Below are positions 31,020 through 39,933 of a DNA stretch of 39,933 nucleotides, in pieces. Made by a program: the position numbers and the translations under genes. Below the pieces are notes generated by a model that ran no database searches, had not been told where the DNA came from, and was given only the letters and a program-made list of their open reading frames with translations. The stretch's first letter is position 1; each line of letters begins with the position of its first letter. This stretch comes from DASQGA01 sp038209555 (lineage in GTDB: Bacteria; Actinomycetota; Thermoleophilia; Gaiellales; Gaiellaceae): NCBI GenBank assembly GCA_038209555.1, contig JBBQXP010000019.1, positions 1 through 39,933 on the forward strand, given 5' to 3'.

Positions 31020-34000
31020 ATGATGCGCTGGATGGCCGACTTGGACGGGCCCACTGGTGGTGGAGCGGAAGCGGCCGGCGCGGGAATCCGCGCGTTCCTG
31101 ATAGCCGATGTCCGCGGGTACACGCTCTTCGCGCAGGAGCGCGGCGACGAGGCTGCCGGGAAGCTCGCGGCGAGGTTCGCCGACATCGCGGGCGAGATCG
31201 TCGAGTCGCAAGGCGGGATACTCCTCGAGCTGCGAGGGGACGAAGCCTTGTGCGTGTTCGCCTCGGCGCGCGACGGGATTCGGGCAGCGATCGCCCTCCA
31301 GCGGGGGTTCGTGGAGGAAACGCTCGCCGTGCCCGAGTTCCCGCTCACTGTCGGGATCGGGCTCGACGCTGGTGAGGCGGTTCGCGTCGGCGATGGGTAC
31401 CGCGGCGGCGCGCTGAACCTGGCGGCCCGCCTGTGCGGGCAGGCACGAGCCGGCGAGATCCTCGGCTCCCGAGAGGTCACCCATCTAGCCCGGGCGATCG
31501 ACGGCGTTCGGTACGAAGACCGCGGCGAGATGCGGTTCAAGAACCTCTCCGATCCCGTGTCCGTCGTACGCATCGTCGCGACCGACGGCGATGCGATGCA
31601 ACAGCTCCGGCCGTTCGCCGCGAAGCCGCCGAGACCCGGTCGTAGGTCGCGCGCCGTCCTGGCTGCGGTCGCCGGCATCCTCGTCCTCGCGCTCGTCGCG
31701 ATCGGCATTCCGCTCCTCAGCTCGGACGGCGGGACCGCCCCGCTCGGCGCGAACACGCTCGCGCGCCTCGACGCCGATGACGGGTCGGTCGACCTCGCGT
31801 TCGACATCGACCTCCAGCCGGGCGAGATGGCGATCGGCTTCGACAGCGCTTGGGTCGTCGAGCCCGATCGCAACCGGGTCGTTCGACTCCGGCTGACCGA
31901 CGGCTCGGTCGCCGACACGATCGCGGTGGGTCGGTCACCCTCCGGCATCGCGGTCGGCGACGGCGCGGTCTGGGTGACGAACGCCGTCGACGGGACGGTC
32001 GACCGGATCGACGTCGAGACGAACGCCGTCAGCCAGACGCTCCCCGCGGGTTCGTCGCCCGAGGGGATCGCCGTCGGCGCCGGCTCGCTGTGGGTCACCG
32101 ACCGCGTCGGCGCCGCGCTGCTGCGGATCGACCCGGTCTCGGGAGACGCGGTCTCCGTCGAGCTCGACGGCCTGCCGTCCGGCGTCGCGTTCACGCCGGA
32201 GGGTGTTTGGGTCACCCTCGCACCCGGCGGACTGGTTCGCGTCGACGGCGATCGCGTCACGCTCGACAAAGATGTGGGCCAGGGGCCCTCCGCCATCACG
32301 TACGCCTTCGGATCGATCTGGGTCGCAGACGAACTCGACGACTCGGTCACTCGGGTCGACCCGTCGACGGGTAACCCCCAGGCGGCGGTGCCGGTCGGCG
32401 AGGGCCCCACGTCGCTGGCGGACGCGGGGGGCCGGCTGTGGGTGTCGAGTCCCCATGCCGGTTCGCTGGCCGCGATCGATCCGGCGTCGGACAGCGTGGC
32501 GAGCACGATCCCGGTCGAAGGCGAGGCGGCTTCCCTGGCGGCGGGCGGAGGCGACCTGTGGCTCGGCATCGGTCCGTCGTCGGAGGAACACCGCGGAGGG
32601 ACGCTGCACGTGTCGGCTGGCCAACAAGGCGTGCCGACCCTCGATCCGCCGTTGCTGTTCGGAGACGCGATCGGCTGGCAAGTGCTGTCGATGACCAACA
32701 ACGGGCTCGTCGCCTACCGGAAGGTCGGTGGACCCGACGGGCTCACGATCGTGCCCGATCTCGCGTCGGCGCTGCCCGAGATCTCCGACGACGGGTTGAC
32801 GTACCGGTTCGCGGTCCGGGATGACGTCGTCTACTCCAACGGCGATCGCGTGCGCCCAGAGGACTTCCGTCGCGCGCTCGAGCGGTCGATCGCGCTGAGC
32901 GACGCTCGCTACTACTTCCGTGCGATCGTGGGCGCCGACAAGTGCCGCAAACCCCCCAAGACGTGCGATTTGTCGCAGGGGATCGAGGCCGGAGAGGATT
33001 CGGTGACGTTCCATCTCGCGGTCCCGGACGGCGACCTGCTGCTCAAGCTCGCGTTGCCGTTCGCGTTCGCGGTCCCGGCCGACACGCCGATCGAGGACGT
33101 CGGGTACGAACCGGTGCCGGCAACGGGCCCGTACGAGATCACGCAGGCGAGCGACAAGGGCCTCGAGCTCGAGCGCAACCCGCGGTTCCGGGAGTGGTCG
33201 GCGGCCGCGCAGCCGGATGGGTACGCGGACACGATCTCGATCGAGTTCGGCGAGCACGACGACGCCTTCGACCGCGTGGCGGCCGGCGACCTGGACGTGA
33301 CGCTCGCCCCACCCAATCCCAAGGACCTCGCGGTGGCCCGCGCCGAGTTTCCCGCTCGGATCTTCGAGGCGAACGCGGCGCAGACGGTGTTCGTCGGCTT
33401 CGACGTGACCAGGCGCCCATTCGACGACGAGCGGGTCCGACAGGCGCTGAGCTACGCGCTCGACCGAGATCGCATCGTTGACGTGCTCGGCGGGGCGGAG
33501 ACCCAGCGTGCGACCTGCCAGATCCTCCCACCGAGCTTCCAGGGGTACACGCCGTACTGTCCATTCACGCGCGATCCCGGCGCCGAGTGGTCCGGCCCCG
33601 ATGTGGACCGGGGCCGCGAGCTCATCGAGCAGGCGGGCGCCGCCGGGCAGCCGGTCGGGCTTTCGATCAGTGAGGACTACTATCCCGGCGCGGCCGAGGT
33701 GATGGAAGAGGTGACGGCCGCGCTCAACCAGATCGGCCTCGAGGCGACGCTCGAAATCCTCCCGCAAGATCGATACATACAGGACGCCTTCACACCGCCC
33801 GGTTCACCGCAGCACCCGCAGGTCCTGTCGTACACCTGGTTCCTGGGCTTTCCGGGCGCTTCCGAGTTCCTGGCGCCCCAGTTCGGCTGCGGCGAAAACT
33901 TCAACGTGACCGGCTATTGCGAGCCGGCCGTCGACCGGCGTATGGAGGAGGCCAAGTCCTTGCAGATCAGCGACCCCGGATCGGCGAGCCGCGCGTGGTC

Positions 34001-34145
34001 TGACATCGAGCACGATCTGGTCGATGACGCGGCACTGGTGCCGGTCGCGAACCCGATCCTGACCTTCGTCGTGTCCGAGCGGGCCGGGAACGTGCAGATC
34101 AATCCCCAGTTCGGCGTGTTGCTCGGTCAGATCTGGGTGACGTAG
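31020..34145 (+). CDS. Transmembrane fusion: nucleotide cyclase, beta-propeller, ABC solute-binding domain
   Basis: With ATG 31020 the protein has 1041 aa; TTG 30996 is the longest option. Residues about 24-190 are a class III nucleotide cyclase with metal Asp30 (FLIADVRGYTLF), Asp74 (LRGDEALCVF) and the Asn133/Arg137 pair (NLAARLCGQ). One membrane helix spans about 211-234. The outer part begins with repeated propeller blades (GSLWVTDRVGAALLRIDPVS, FGSIWVADELDDSVTRVDPS). From about residue 525 comes a peptide/nickel-type solute-binding domain (SBP_bac_5): GGTLHVSAGQQGVPTLDPPL, then LTYRFAVRDDVVYSNGDRVR and VRQALSYALDRDRIVDVLGG. It should make cyclic nucleotide in response to an outside ligand; ligand and product are inference. 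No permease genes adjoin. Confidence 0.88.
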   Translation: MMRWMADLDGPTGGGAEAAGAGIRAFLIADVRGYTLFAQERGDEAAGKLAARFADIAGEIVESQGGILLELRGDEALCVFASARDGIRAAIALQRGFVEETLAVPEFPLTVGIGLDAGEAVRVGDGYRGGALNLAARLCGQARAGEILGSREVTHLARAIDGVRYEDRGEMRFKNLSDPVSVVRIVATDGDAMQQLRPFAAKPPRPGRRSRAVLAAVAGILVLALVAIGIPLLSSDGGTAPLGANTLARLDADDGSVDLAFDIDLQPGEMAIGFDSAWVVEPDRNRVVRLRLTDGSVADTIAVGRSPSGIAVGDGAVWVTNAVDGTVDRIDVETNAVSQTLPAGSSPEGIAVGAGSLWVTDRVGAALLRIDPVSGDAVSVELDGLPSGVAFTPEGVWVTLAPGGLVRVDGDRVTLDKDVGQGPSAITYAFGSIWVADELDDSVTRVDPSTGNPQAAVPVGEGPTSLADAGGRLWVSSPHAGSLAAIDPASDSVASTIPVEGEAASLAAGGGDLWLGIGPSSEEHRGGTLHVSAGQQGVPTLDPPLLFGDAIGWQVLSMTNNGLVAYRKVGGPDGLTIVPDLASALPEISDDGLTYRFAVRDDVVYSNGDRVRPEDFRRALERSIALSDARYYFRAIVGADKCRKPPKTCDLSQGIEAGEDSVTFHLAVPDGDLLLKLALPFAFAVPADTPIEDVGYEPVPATGPYEITQASDKGLELERNPRFREWSAAAQPDGYADTISIEFGEHDDAFDRVAAGDLDVTLAPPNPKDLAVARAEFPARIFEANAAQTVFVGFDVTRRPFDDERVRQALSYALDRDRIVDVLGGAETQRATCQILPPSFQGYTPYCPFTRDPGAEWSGPDVDRGRELIEQAGAAGQPVGLSISEDYYPGAAEVMEEVTAALNQIGLEATLEILPQDRYIQDAFTPPGSPQHPQVLSYTWFLGFPGASEFLAPQFGCGENFNVTGYCEPAVDRRMEEAKSLQISDPGSASRAWSDIEHDLVDDAALVPVANPILTFVVSERAGNVQINPQFGVLLGQIWVT

Positions 34146-34484
34146 GCCTTTGGTCATGGAATCCGTCTCCTTGATGGCCCCAAGGGAGTCGGCGTTCCGT
34201 GAGGAGGCTTATCCCGAAGCTGTGGTGACCTACTCTGACCCCCTACCCCCGAAGGGGGCCCAGGCAGGGTCGGAATCTGATCAGCCCGCACTGGTTGCCG
34301 TGGCCCGACTGCAAACGGGCGGTTCGTCACCTCGCGCGAGGAGATCTGAAGGGCGCGAAGATTCGAGCCCTTTTCGAGCCCTCACGACCGCTCGATCCCT
34401 GTATCGAAGCCACTCGAGCAGGCGCGAAGAGCGTCCGTAAGAGGGGGCCCACCCCACAGAGCGAGCCTAGGATTTCTGAGGTTG
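34146..34484. other. Intergenic region with a hairpin, no gene
   Basis: CCCCC (34246-34250) and GGGGG (34254-34258) pair around GAA about 100 nt after the fusion gene stop, a weak terminator candidate. ORFs across 34295-34507 have no recognisable features. Confidence 0.35.
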
Positions 34485-35084
34485 TTACTGCCAGACGGTG
34501 TACTTGAGGAGGAGCTGGGCGCTTCCGACGCCGGGAGTTCGGACAATCTTCACGTTGGCCACGTGGCCTTCGCTCGTCGAGACGCAGACCCAGGGTGCCA
34601 AGAGTTCGGGTATGGACTCAAACGCAGCCCGTCGTTGGGACAGGACACTTTCGCAAGCACGCTTGCTCGGCGGCGTTTGGATCGGCGCCAGAAATGCGGT
34701 ATCCGACGCGTAAAGGTAGGGAGTGCTCTCCGGTCCAAACATGATGTCGTCGTTCGAGGTGAATCCGATCACGCCATGTTCCAGATCTGCGGCGTCACCG
34801 CGGCCCAATGCGAGGCGGCCCTCCTTGATAGTCCCTGCAGGTCCCGAGCTTCCGGAGTTGGACGTTGTGGCCGCCGTCGTCGAAATGGCGGTTTCGGCCA
34901 GCGACTGCTCGGGTGAAGCCGTGCTCGCTGTGTTCTTGCCCGAGTGAAGGAACGTGGCAAGGCCGACGATTGCAGTGATCAGAGCTGCGATTCCCGTGAG
35001 GATGCCGGGCAGCGTCGTCCAAAAAGTAAGAAATCCGCCCTTGCCTGAGCTATTGCTTTCCGGTGGCTGGGCAGAATCGGGCAT
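34485..35084 (-). CDS. Orphan single-pass membrane protein, 199 aa
   Basis: The start MPDSAQPPESNSSGKGG leads into one hydrophobic helix (FLTFWTTLPGILTGIAALIT, about residues 18-45), then a Ser/Thr/Ala-rich linker (about 50-85). A C-terminal domain of about 110 residues follows, with two Cys (ACESVL and WVCVSTSEGHV). The TM phrase LPGILTGIAALITAIVGL resembles anchors seen in assorted bacterial signalling and defence-associated proteins, which is only a weak hint. Codon use is less GC-extreme than in neighbours, and the gene sits in the remodelled segment, so recent acquisition is plausible. Confidence 0.6.
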   Translation of the reverse strand: MPDSAQPPESNSSGKGGFLTFWTTLPGILTGIAALITAIVGLATFLHSGKNTASTASPEQSLAETAISTTAATTSNSGSSGPAGTIKEGRLALGRGDAADLEHGVIGFTSNDDIMFGPESTPYLYASDTAFLAPIQTPPSKRACESVLSQRRAAFESIPELLAPWVCVSTSEGHVANVKIVRTPGVGSAQLLLKYTVWQ

Positions 35085-35130
35085 CGCTATCCAGTATGAG
35101 GTTCGAGCTCACTCATTGTTGTCCCGGTGA

Positions 35131-35322
35131 TCAACGACGGTCGAGGCTTAGCACCGCACAGGTGGGGATTCTCAGATGCGTTGCACGCTTCTTCCGATTG
35201 CATGGCCCGCACCGAAGTTCGACGTTCCGAGCGGTATTCAACCCGCTGGCCGAGAACCGAATGATGTGGCCTCTCGCGGCATCCGATGTGCAGTTCTTGC
35301 CGAGGGCGGCCGGTTCGTGCAC
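35131..35322 (-). pseudogene. HNH endonuclease remnant
   Basis: The reading frame contains GHIIRFSASGLNTARNVELR followed by CGPCNRKKRA. This fits the HNH pattern D-H-I-I-P-x-S-x-G-G...N...L-x-C-x-x-C-N-x-x-K, with the leading Asp and one Gly changed. The N-terminal half expected for an HNH protein is absent, and an in-frame stop lies 12 nt before the GTG. It is probably a decayed nuclease piece. The rest of 35085-35514 shows no gene. Confidence 0.45.
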
Positions 35323-35514
35323 CTCTGGCCTTCACAGGTCCCCATGAGTCACCACTAGCGAGGCACGCCGCTCAATCACTACGCACTCGCGTCGAGCGCG
35401 AAGACTCGGTTTTCCGCCCCACCGCTCGGTCGTGGCTCGCTCGTGGCGGCGGCGACGTCGAGCGTGGGCATGAGGATGCGCCCAAGCCACGACCCAAGAA
35501 GGTGGAAATGGCGG

Positions 35515-36429
35515 TCAACCGCGGCTCGGCGGTGTGACCACGACTTCGACGGTGGCCCGGCCGGCGCGGTCGCCCTCACCTGCTTCGAGAGTGATCTCGT
35601 GCGTACCCTCCTCGAGCCCGACGACGTCGGCGACCGGCCCGCTGCCGAGCGCACCGGCGAGCGAGGATGACCAGAAGAGTGCCTCGAACTCGGGCTCCCG
35701 CTCCTCGAGCCAATAGCCCTGACCCTGGAGGTGGAGCGTCTCACCCTCGGCAATCACCAGCCCCGGCCCTGGCGCCAGGATCATCGCCACGCATGGCCGC
35801 AGCTCGAGCTTGAACGGCTCGCTGACCGTGGTGACCGTATGCACGCCGTCAGTGGTCTTCACGGACACGCGGCACCGCTCGCCTCCTGCGAGCGCATCGA
35901 GATCCACCTCCACCTTCACCTCGCTGCCGTCCGTGGGGAGCCCCAGCGGCTGCCAGCTCGCGCCGTCATCACTCGAGTAGGAGGCGACGCTGGTCAGCGG
36001 CGTGTCGCTGGGGTGCCTGGACTCCCAAGCGACAGTCACCCTCCCGCTCGCTCCGTCGGCGGGCAGGGCAGTGAAGGCGGTCACCGGCTCTCCTTCCGGA
36101 AACCGGTACTCCTCCACCACCACGTCGTCGACCAGGAACCGTGCCGCGGCCGCCTTGGCGGGAAGCGGGACAACTCCGGAGGCCAGCCGGAACGATGGGT
36201 CGGCGCCCGGCCCGTCCGCGCACGGCACAGCCCGCGGTATCCCCACCCGCAGCACCACGTGCCCCTCGCTGTCGAGCAGCTCGGCGCGCAGTGGCGACTC
36301 TCTGTCGTCGGTCGCGGGCACATCGGCGATGGTGAACCCTGGCAGCCGCTCGAACCTGTTGTCGGCGAACAGCAGGCCGCGAACGACCCAGCGGTCAACG
36401 GAGTCTCGATCTCGATCGTCGCGGTTCAT
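35515..36429 (-). CDS. Ig-like beta-sandwich protein coupled to the metalloprotease gene
   Basis: The ATG at 36429 overlaps the protease stop (ATGA) and gives 304 aa. The start is MNRDDRDRDSVDRWVVRGLL and there is no signal peptide. The body is beta-rich: GRVTVAWESRHPSDTPLTSV then SYSSDDGASWQPLGLPTDGS resembles a fibronectin/Ig-type fold, and ILAPGPGLVIAEGETLHLQG plus GLEEGTHEITLEA look like a second Ig-like domain. No catalytic motif is seen. Coupled translation suggests it works with, or is an adhesion or recognition partner of, the upstream metzincin protein. The longer start at 36480 is within the protease. Confidence 0.65.
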   Translation of the reverse strand: MNRDDRDRDSVDRWVVRGLLFADNRFERLPGFTIADVPATDDRESPLRAELLDSEGHVVLRVGIPRAVPCADGPGADPSFRLASGVVPLPAKAAAARFLVDDVVVEEYRFPEGEPVTAFTALPADGASGRVTVAWESRHPSDTPLTSVASYSSDDGASWQPLGLPTDGSEVKVEVDLDALAGGERCRVSVKTTDGVHTVTTVSEPFKLELRPCVAMILAPGPGLVIAEGETLHLQGQGYWLEEREPEFEALFWSSSLAGALGSGPVADVVGLEEGTHEITLEAGEGDRAGRATVEVVVTPPSRG

Positions 36430-38826
36430 CGAGCTGGCAGCGTGTCGAACAGGAGATCCCACCCCGCAATCGAGGGCCATCGCGTCGCTCCGGGGCAGCG
36501 CGACGTGTCGCCGCAGTAGCTCATGAGCTCTCCGCGGCCATTCTCGATCACCACGCCCGCGGGCACGTCGAAGCCGACTTCGTCGGTGCTACCGGGCAGC
36601 CGCGCATCGATGCCTAGTGGGGGATCCAGGCAGCCACCGCTGCCTGGCATTCCGGGTGGCGCCGGGCAGGGTGCGTGGCCGAACCCGCAGGCGTGTCCGA
36701 ACTCGTGGGCGTAGGTGCCGGTGAGCCCGGCCCTGCAGAGTAGGGCAGGGGGCTCTGTCGGGGCTTGCCGCGTCTGTGCGACGCCGTTGATGGCGTACAT
36801 GGGGCTGTTCGGCACGATCGCCGTGCGGACGGCGCCCACGGGCGCCGATTGGCCAATCAGCAACATCATCTGGATGTCCTCGAGGAGCCGCCCCCAGTCT
36901 GTCGTCGACGCGAGGTTGTACGAGTTTCCGAACCGGTCGCGAGCATCCAGGGCGATCGGCGTCGAGGGCTGGACGATCCAGTTCAGTTCGCCGAGCGGGT
37001 AGCGCTTGCGGGCTTCCTGCAGCGAGGCGTTGAAGTCGGCGAGATTCGGCGCCGCGATCCCATTCAGCGTGTCCGCGAAGCATCGGCACGACGTACTGCG
37101 CGGGCTGCCAGGAGAATGTCACCGTGGTTGACGCGGTCGCCTTGTACGGACCGCCGACGTCGTTCTCGTGTCCCGCCACCGCGACCTGCGCCTCGAGGCG
37201 CACGTCCCCGAACAGCTCCGAGAGGGGCAACTCGACGTTCAGTGAGTGCGCCGCGTTCGTGCGGCTACGGCTCGCCGCCGGCACGGCCTGCGAGGCCACG
37301 CCGGGCAGCGGCGACCCGGCGGTCCCGAACCCCCGCGCCACGGGATAGGCGACGACGTTGCCGACGATCTGCGGGACAATGTTCGGGCCCGCGCCGAAGT
37401 CGAACCCGTCGGTCAGCCCGGAGTCGACGAACACGCGGGCGACCGTGCGCTTCTGGGCAACAAGACGCACGCTGTTGTCGGGCCGCTGAATCGCCTGCAC
37501 CACCTCGATCGCGTCGATCTTCAGCTTCGGGATCCGCCGGAACTGCACGGTGACCTCGCGTCGGACACTGCCGCAGCCATTGGAGGCGGTAAGCGCGTAG
37601 GCCGCGGCCGCCGGCTGCGTACCCCCGAAGGCCCCGAGGTTGAGCGTGTGGCTCCGCGGCAGGGGCACGGGAAGCGGCATGAACGGGCCCTGCTGGGTGA
37701 TCCGCGTCAGGCTCAGCGAGGCGGCGTTGCGGGCACTCCAGCGCAGCACGACGTCCTGATTGGGCTCCACCACGACGTCATGTCCGAAGTTTGCGGTGAA
37801 GAAGTCAATCGCCGGAGCGCCCCCCTCAAAGTAGTTCGCCCTGCCCGGCAGGCAGCCTGGGCACGACGTGGCGGGCACCACCCCGCCGAGGCGGCGGATC
37901 TTCTCCGCGATGTTGAATGCCGCGGGCCCGAGGCATTGCTCGAGCACGCCCGCGAAGGTCGAGGCTGCCTCGACGTCGAGCGGCGTGCCGGCCTCGGCGA
38001 ACCCGACACAACCCACGCCGACCCCGCTCGGCACCTTCACCGTCACCGCGGTGTCCGTCCACTTGGTCACCGCGGCCGGGACGCAAGTGCCGCCGCCCTC
38101 TCCGGGGAACATGACAACGACACCGGCCGGCTGCTGCGAACCGAACTTCGTTCCGCGGATCACGACCTTGTCGCCCCTGCAGCCGGCAGCGGGGGTGAGC
38201 CTGCGGATGCCCTTGGCCCAGGCTCGGCCCGGCCGTCCTCCGGAGATCGCCAGGCCCAGAACTGCGCCCTGGATCCCCTGCGCGCAGGCCCCCTCCTCGA
38301 GGGTGTCTGGGTCGATCAGCCGATCGGAGAAGAGATTGTTGAGGTCGAAGTCGAGCCCCCGCCGTCTGCCACCAAGGACGAGGTCGCGAACCAGGCGGCT
38401 GAGCGCGTCAGCGCCAACCGCCACCAGGACGAGCGCACGCGCCCGCTCCGCGTCGAGGATGTCCTCGAAGACGAGCGCGGACACCCCGACGACGATGAAG
38501 TTCGCCACCTCACGCCGCGTGTCGAACTCGGCGGGATCGTACCCCTGTTCTCCGAAGACGTCCTCGGCGACCGGGGGAACGCTGCCCTCGCTGAACGCAG
38601 GGTGCAGGTTCAGAACGGTCACGACCGCCTGCGCGCCTTCCGCGTCTCCCGGCCAGAGATCGAGCTCGCTGCCGGTCAGCGGTTTCGTGACCGCGGTCGC
38701 GTACCGGTCGCACGCCTCCAGCAGGCCCGCCGGCAGAAGCTCGCGTACGGCCTGGAAGCGCGCGGTCTCGCGCGCGTTCGCATCGGTCAGGATACGCCGC
38801 AGCTTCTCGAGGGGCGTAACATCCAT
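36426..38826 (-). CDS. Large TIG/metzincin zinc protease gene with one frameshift
   Basis: From ATG 38826 the first frame runs 582 codons to about 37081. Sense then continues in the next frame (FADTLNGIAAPNLADFNASL) from 37079 for 217 more residues. The two halves make one protein of about 800 aa. Order: a helical N-terminal domain, a TIG/IPT-like domain (IRRLTPAAGCRGDKVVIRGT), beta domains (KIDAIEVVQAIQRPDNSVRL), and a C-terminal zinc protease domain with HEFGHACGFGH and a Met-turn (ELMSYC). No classical signal peptide is present. The break could be real or a single-base sequencing/assembly error; no homopolymer lies there. The second frame alone could start at ATG 36869. Confidence 0.65.
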
Positions 38827-38843
38827 GGCGGTCGCCTGGAGCA

Positions 38844-38871
38844 ACAGTAGCGCGCGATCGCAGCAAGTCAA
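38844..38871 (-). promoter_or_regulatory. Promoter of the metzincin operon
   Basis: On the minus strand TTGACT (38866-38871), a 16-bp spacer and TACTGT (38844-38849) are well placed. Transcription would start near 38837, 11 nt before the ATG. Confidence 0.55.
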
Positions 38872-39015
38872 CCTGCGCCTATCCCAGTAGCAACTAGTAC
38901 TGCCCCAGTGCCGGTAATGCCGACCGACCAAGTGTGCAACGGCGTGTGGGGGGATGGCGAGCCTTGCTGAAGACGAGCCGAAGACCCGGGCCGAGGATGT
39001 CGGGCACTGCCGACG

Positions 39016-39933
39016 TCACGCGACCTCGACCTTCGCGAAAACGCCTCCCGCGAGCCAGGCCACACCTTCCTGGACGAGCGAGACGTGCAGCTCGTGGTTG
39101 CCCGGGCGATCGGGAGCAAGGAGACGCAGGGTGCATCGGGCGGTCTCGCCGGCACGGATGGGGCCGGGAAGCGGGGACCACAGGCAACGGGTCGGGGCCT
39201 CCCAGCCCGATGCGATCGAAACCGGGTGGGGTGGAGCGGTCGCCAGCGACGCCCGGCCGAGGTTCGTCACGCTGCAGTGGACGTCCGTGAGCTCGCCACG
39301 CCGGAGCGGGCGCAGCTCGTCGAGTTGGATCGCGGCCCGGAGGTCGATCGACGCGAGCGCAGGCATGGGAGGTTGCAACGGGTATGGGGTTGCGAGCATC
39401 CGCGTAGCGCCCCTCGGGAGGGCCAGCAGGTCGTAGACCTCGCGCACCGGCAGTTCGACTCGATCCACGAACACGAGACCTTCCCGCGTGAGCACGGCCA
39501 CTGACGCGATGCCCTCTTCCCCGCGACGGACGCTTTCGCCCACGTAGACGTGCTCGCCATCGACGGCGATCCCGCGCGTCCATCCGGAGAGCCGGACGCG
39601 GCGCTCGACCCGGCCTGCCGGGGTGAGGACGACGAGATCGGAGCGCCCCGAGTCGCAGAGGAGCAGGCGTCCTTCGACCACTCTCGGGGAGTGGGGCGAG
39701 CTGAAGCCTGCTGCGACGACCGCGTCGGACGCCGCGTCGAGCAGGACGCCCTTGCCTTCGCGCGGACGCACGGCCCACTCGCGATGCCGCGCAAAGCGGC
39801 CGAACGCCGTCACCAGCACCCGGCCCGCGTGGAGGGCGACGCCGTTCAGATGCCGGCAGTCGCCTGTGCCCGGGGGCTCCCACCGTCGGGCCACGTGGCC
39901 CTCTGCATCGATCCAAGAAACCGCATTGCCGAG
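39016..39933 (-). CDS. DUF4915-like beta-propeller with C-terminal Ig-like domain (5' end outside window)
   Basis: The frame stays open to the window edge, so the N-terminus is missing. RHLNGVALHAGRVLVTAFGR near the start resembles the CHLNGLAM...YVTA motif of the DUF4915/TIGR03032 family. Propeller-type blades follow (RLLLCDSGRSDLVVLTPAGR, TRGIAVDGEHVYVGESVRRG). The last 100 residues (SVTNLGRASLATAPPHPVSI, then AGETARCTLRLLAPDRPGNH, ending LVQEGVAWLAGGV) match an Ig-like domain with an EGVAW motif seen in glycan-biosynthesis proteins. A role in polysaccharide or surface assembly is possible but not shown. An internal GTG at 39894 is an unlikely start. Confidence 0.72.
   Translation of the reverse strand, partial: LGNAVSWIDAEGHVARRWEPPGTGDCRHLNGVALHAGRVLVTAFGRFARHREWAVRPREGKGVLLDAASDAVVAAGFSSPHSPRVVEGRLLLCDSGRSDLVVLTPAGRVERRVRLSGWTRGIAVDGEHVYVGESVRRGEEGIASVAVLTREGLVFVDRVELPVREVYDLLALPRGATRMLATPYPLQPPMPALASIDLRAAIQLDELRPLRRGELTDVHCSVTNLGRASLATAPPHPVSIASGWEAPTRCLWSPLPGPIRAGETARCTLRLLAPDRPGNHELHVSLVQEGVAWLAGGVFAKVEVA

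Noticed and set aside
31935..33767. 610-codon minus-strand ORF inside the cyclase fusion gene
   Set aside because: It is antisense to clear propeller and solute-binding sequence and has shadow-type composition.
1..39933. CRISPR array or insertion sequence
   Set aside because: No regularly spaced repeats and no transposase or integrase reading frame were seen.

Overview
The window is about 40 kb of high-GC DNA. It holds roughly 30 bacterial chromosomal genes, mostly ordinary housekeeping and accessory functions. Gene content (PAC2 protein, DipZ-type CcdA-thioredoxin fusion, CtaA, DDAH-like enzyme, MMPL and DHA2 exporters), codon use and promoter style fit an actinobacterium, plausibly the class Thermoleophilia. 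That placement is inference; there is no rRNA or intact tRNA to confirm it. At least eight genes have a TANNNT box ending exactly 6 or 7 nt before the start codon, which is the signature of leaderless mRNAs.

Layout. 0-3 kb (minus): Nramp metal transporter, a small basic protein, a VOC protein, a diacylglycerol-kinase-like protein and a possible 28-aa ORF. 3-5.3 kb (plus): Tat-exported multicopper oxidase and a ZIP transporter, divergent from Nramp across a perfect 14-bp palindrome that covers the oxidase start codon. 5.3-7.4 kb: a helical-repeat protein divergent from a first HTH-TPR regulator. 7.5-11.7 kb: DEAH helicase and DipZ. 11.7-16.9 kb: small protein, PAC2, CtaA, SelD, DDAH-like enzyme and rhodanese. 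16.9-20.2 kb: thioredoxin-like lipoprotein, CBS protein, then the most interesting locus. It comprises a second HTH-TPR regulator followed at once by a 32-aa exported-looking peptide gene with a perfect Shine-Dalgarno, a small membrane protein gene, and, divergently, a promoter, three stem-loops and a T-run that look like an unannotated small RNA. 20.3-29.8 kb: MFS/TetR efflux operon, CbbX-like AAA ATPase, MMPL transporter, acetyl-CoA-synthetase-like ligase, NAD+ synthetase and a Cys-rich small protein.

29.8-35.5 kb looks like a remodelled, accessory-type segment. A Mug-type DNA glycosylase has an unusual N-terminus, and next to it three tRNA 3' halves (Asp, Thr, Ala) lie within 550 bp, like old integration sites. 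They are followed by a 1041-aa fusion of a nucleotide cyclase, one membrane helix, a beta-propeller and a peptide-type ABC solute-binding domain. Beyond it are an orphan membrane-anchored protein and an HNH nuclease remnant. 35.5-39.9 kb (minus): a large TIG/metzincin protease gene interrupted by one frameshift, translationally coupled to an Ig-like protein, and a DUF4915-like protein cut by the window end.

The best candidates for something undescribed are the HTH-TPR/mini-peptide operon with its divergent small RNA (a possible RRNPP-like peptide signalling cassette outside Firmicutes) and the one-piece transmembrane cyclase carrying its own extracytoplasmic solute-binding domain.
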